Shown here: positions 63,541 through 64,000 of the stretch, in pieces
Layout of the letters: every line of letters begins with the position of its first letter
Numbering within the stretch: the first letter of the stretch is position 1
Program-made: the position numbers and the translations under genes
Notes under the pieces: model-generated
Told to the model about the DNA's origin: nothing
The model's input: the letters and a program-made list of their open reading frames with translations, nothing else
Databases searched by the model: none
NCBI GenBank assembly: GCA_030649935.1
Contig: JAUSFN010000013.1
Span: 1-64,000, forward strand
From: Candidatus Planktophila sp.
Lineage (GTDB): Bacteria > Actinomycetota > Actinomycetes > Nanopelagicales > Nanopelagicaceae
Reading direction: 5' to 3'
DNA: 64,000 bases

Positions 63541-64000
63541 TTAGCGATCGGCCTTCGGATCTAACGCATCTCGAAGCGCATCACCAACGAGGTTAAAGGC
63601 CAATACAACAACCACTAATGAGCCTGCAGCTATGAGGAAGAAGCTAGGCATAACTGTGACATATCTCGTAGCATTTGAGAGCAGGATTCCCCATGTTGAT
63701 GCTGGGGGCTGTACACCAAGTCCCAAGAATGAGTAAACGGCCTCTGCAGCTAAGTAACCGGGCAACGAGAGAGAGACCACAACTATAACCGGCGCCCAGA
63801 GATTTGGAATGAGCTCTTTTGTAATAATTCGCCAGCGACCAGCACCCATAGCTTGCGCAGCGGTTACGAACTCCCGTTCACGCAAACTGAGAACTTGGGA
63901 GCGGATAAGACGAGAAAACCCAGGCCAACCAAAAAATGAGAGAAAGAACACTAAGAAAATAATGCGAGCGTTATTTCCTTGGGCAATGCCCGACTCTTCA
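63541..64000 (-). CDS. peptide ABC transporter permease, DppC-type, 5' truncated by window
   Basis: The frame stays open to the right edge (…EESGIAQGNNARIIFLVFFLSFFGW). EAA loop REFVTAAQAMGAGRWRIITKELIPN, LGLGVQPPASTWG, and C-terminus GDALRDALDPKADR, all DppC/OppC features. Second membrane subunit; it precedes the binding-protein gene, an order DppC-SBP-DppB-DppD-DppF in the reading direction. Confidence 0.9.
   Translation of the reverse strand, partial: EESGIAQGNNARIIFLVFFLSFFGWPGFSRLIRSQVLSLREREFVTAAQAMGAGRWRIITKELIPNLWAPVIVVVSLSLPGYLAAEAVYSFLGLGVQPPASTWGILLSNATRYVTVMPSFFLIAAGSLVVVVLAFNLVGDALRDALDPKADR

Overview
This window comes from a fairly AT-leaning actinobacterium. The signs are short TAnnnT promoters placed 6-7 bases before start codons, a Tat-exported lipoprotein, a class D-type sortase with LPATS-tailed substrates, and a CSG-type HutH. 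The gene density and content would fit a freshwater or cold-water lineage such as Nanopelagicales, but the taxon is an inference.

1-7 kb is nitrogen and amine metabolism: the 5' end of gabT, an Orn/Lys/Arg decarboxylase, a polyamine- or iron-type ABC importer, glutamate dehydrogenase and HU. 7.4-10.7 kb holds a TerC exporter behind a recognisable yybP-ykoY (Mn2+) riboswitch, then an MMPL transporter. 10.7-14.2 kb carries three secreted proteins of unknown role. 14.5-23.6 kb is mostly housekeeping: TldD/TldE, UppP, a secreted Rieske protein, two MFS carriers, a FrnE-like protein, a GNAT and an AlkD-like protein. 23.7-33.4 kb is a copper-handling block: BNR propeller, NosR-like polyferredoxin, cupredoxin-CopA fusion, two-component system, SHOCT protein and multicopper oxidase, with the tail of a lost second oxidase downstream. 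33.5-42.3 kb holds a sortase with two duplicated ice-binding-like (DUF3494) surface proteins, a MerA/Lpd-like flavoenzyme, Hsp20, and an ArsR/permease pair.

42.35-50.55 kb is the most unusual part. It is an array of small accessory genes: DUF4260, SRPBCC, DUF2200, GNAT, XRE, MORN, VOC, YCII-like, MarR/reductase, GDT1 and MntA/HepT. It ends exactly at the 3' terminus of the RNase P RNA gene rnpB (minus strand, 50555-50914). Six further copies of the 24-base rnpB terminus, matching at 18 to 22 of 24 positions and all in the same orientation, separate these genes into blocks. The newest-looking block (MntA-HepT toxin-antitoxin) is bracketed by a 154-base direct repeat of the rnpB 3' end with three mismatches. 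I read this as stepwise accretion of gene cassettes at rnpB. No recombinase is visible in the window.

50.9-64 kb returns to ordinary metabolism: a gamma-glutamyltransferase-family protein, histidine utilisation (hutG convergent with hutUIH), a MOSC protein and a dipeptide-type ABC importer (dppC, substrate-binding protein, dppB, dppD, dppF), all reading leftward toward hut.
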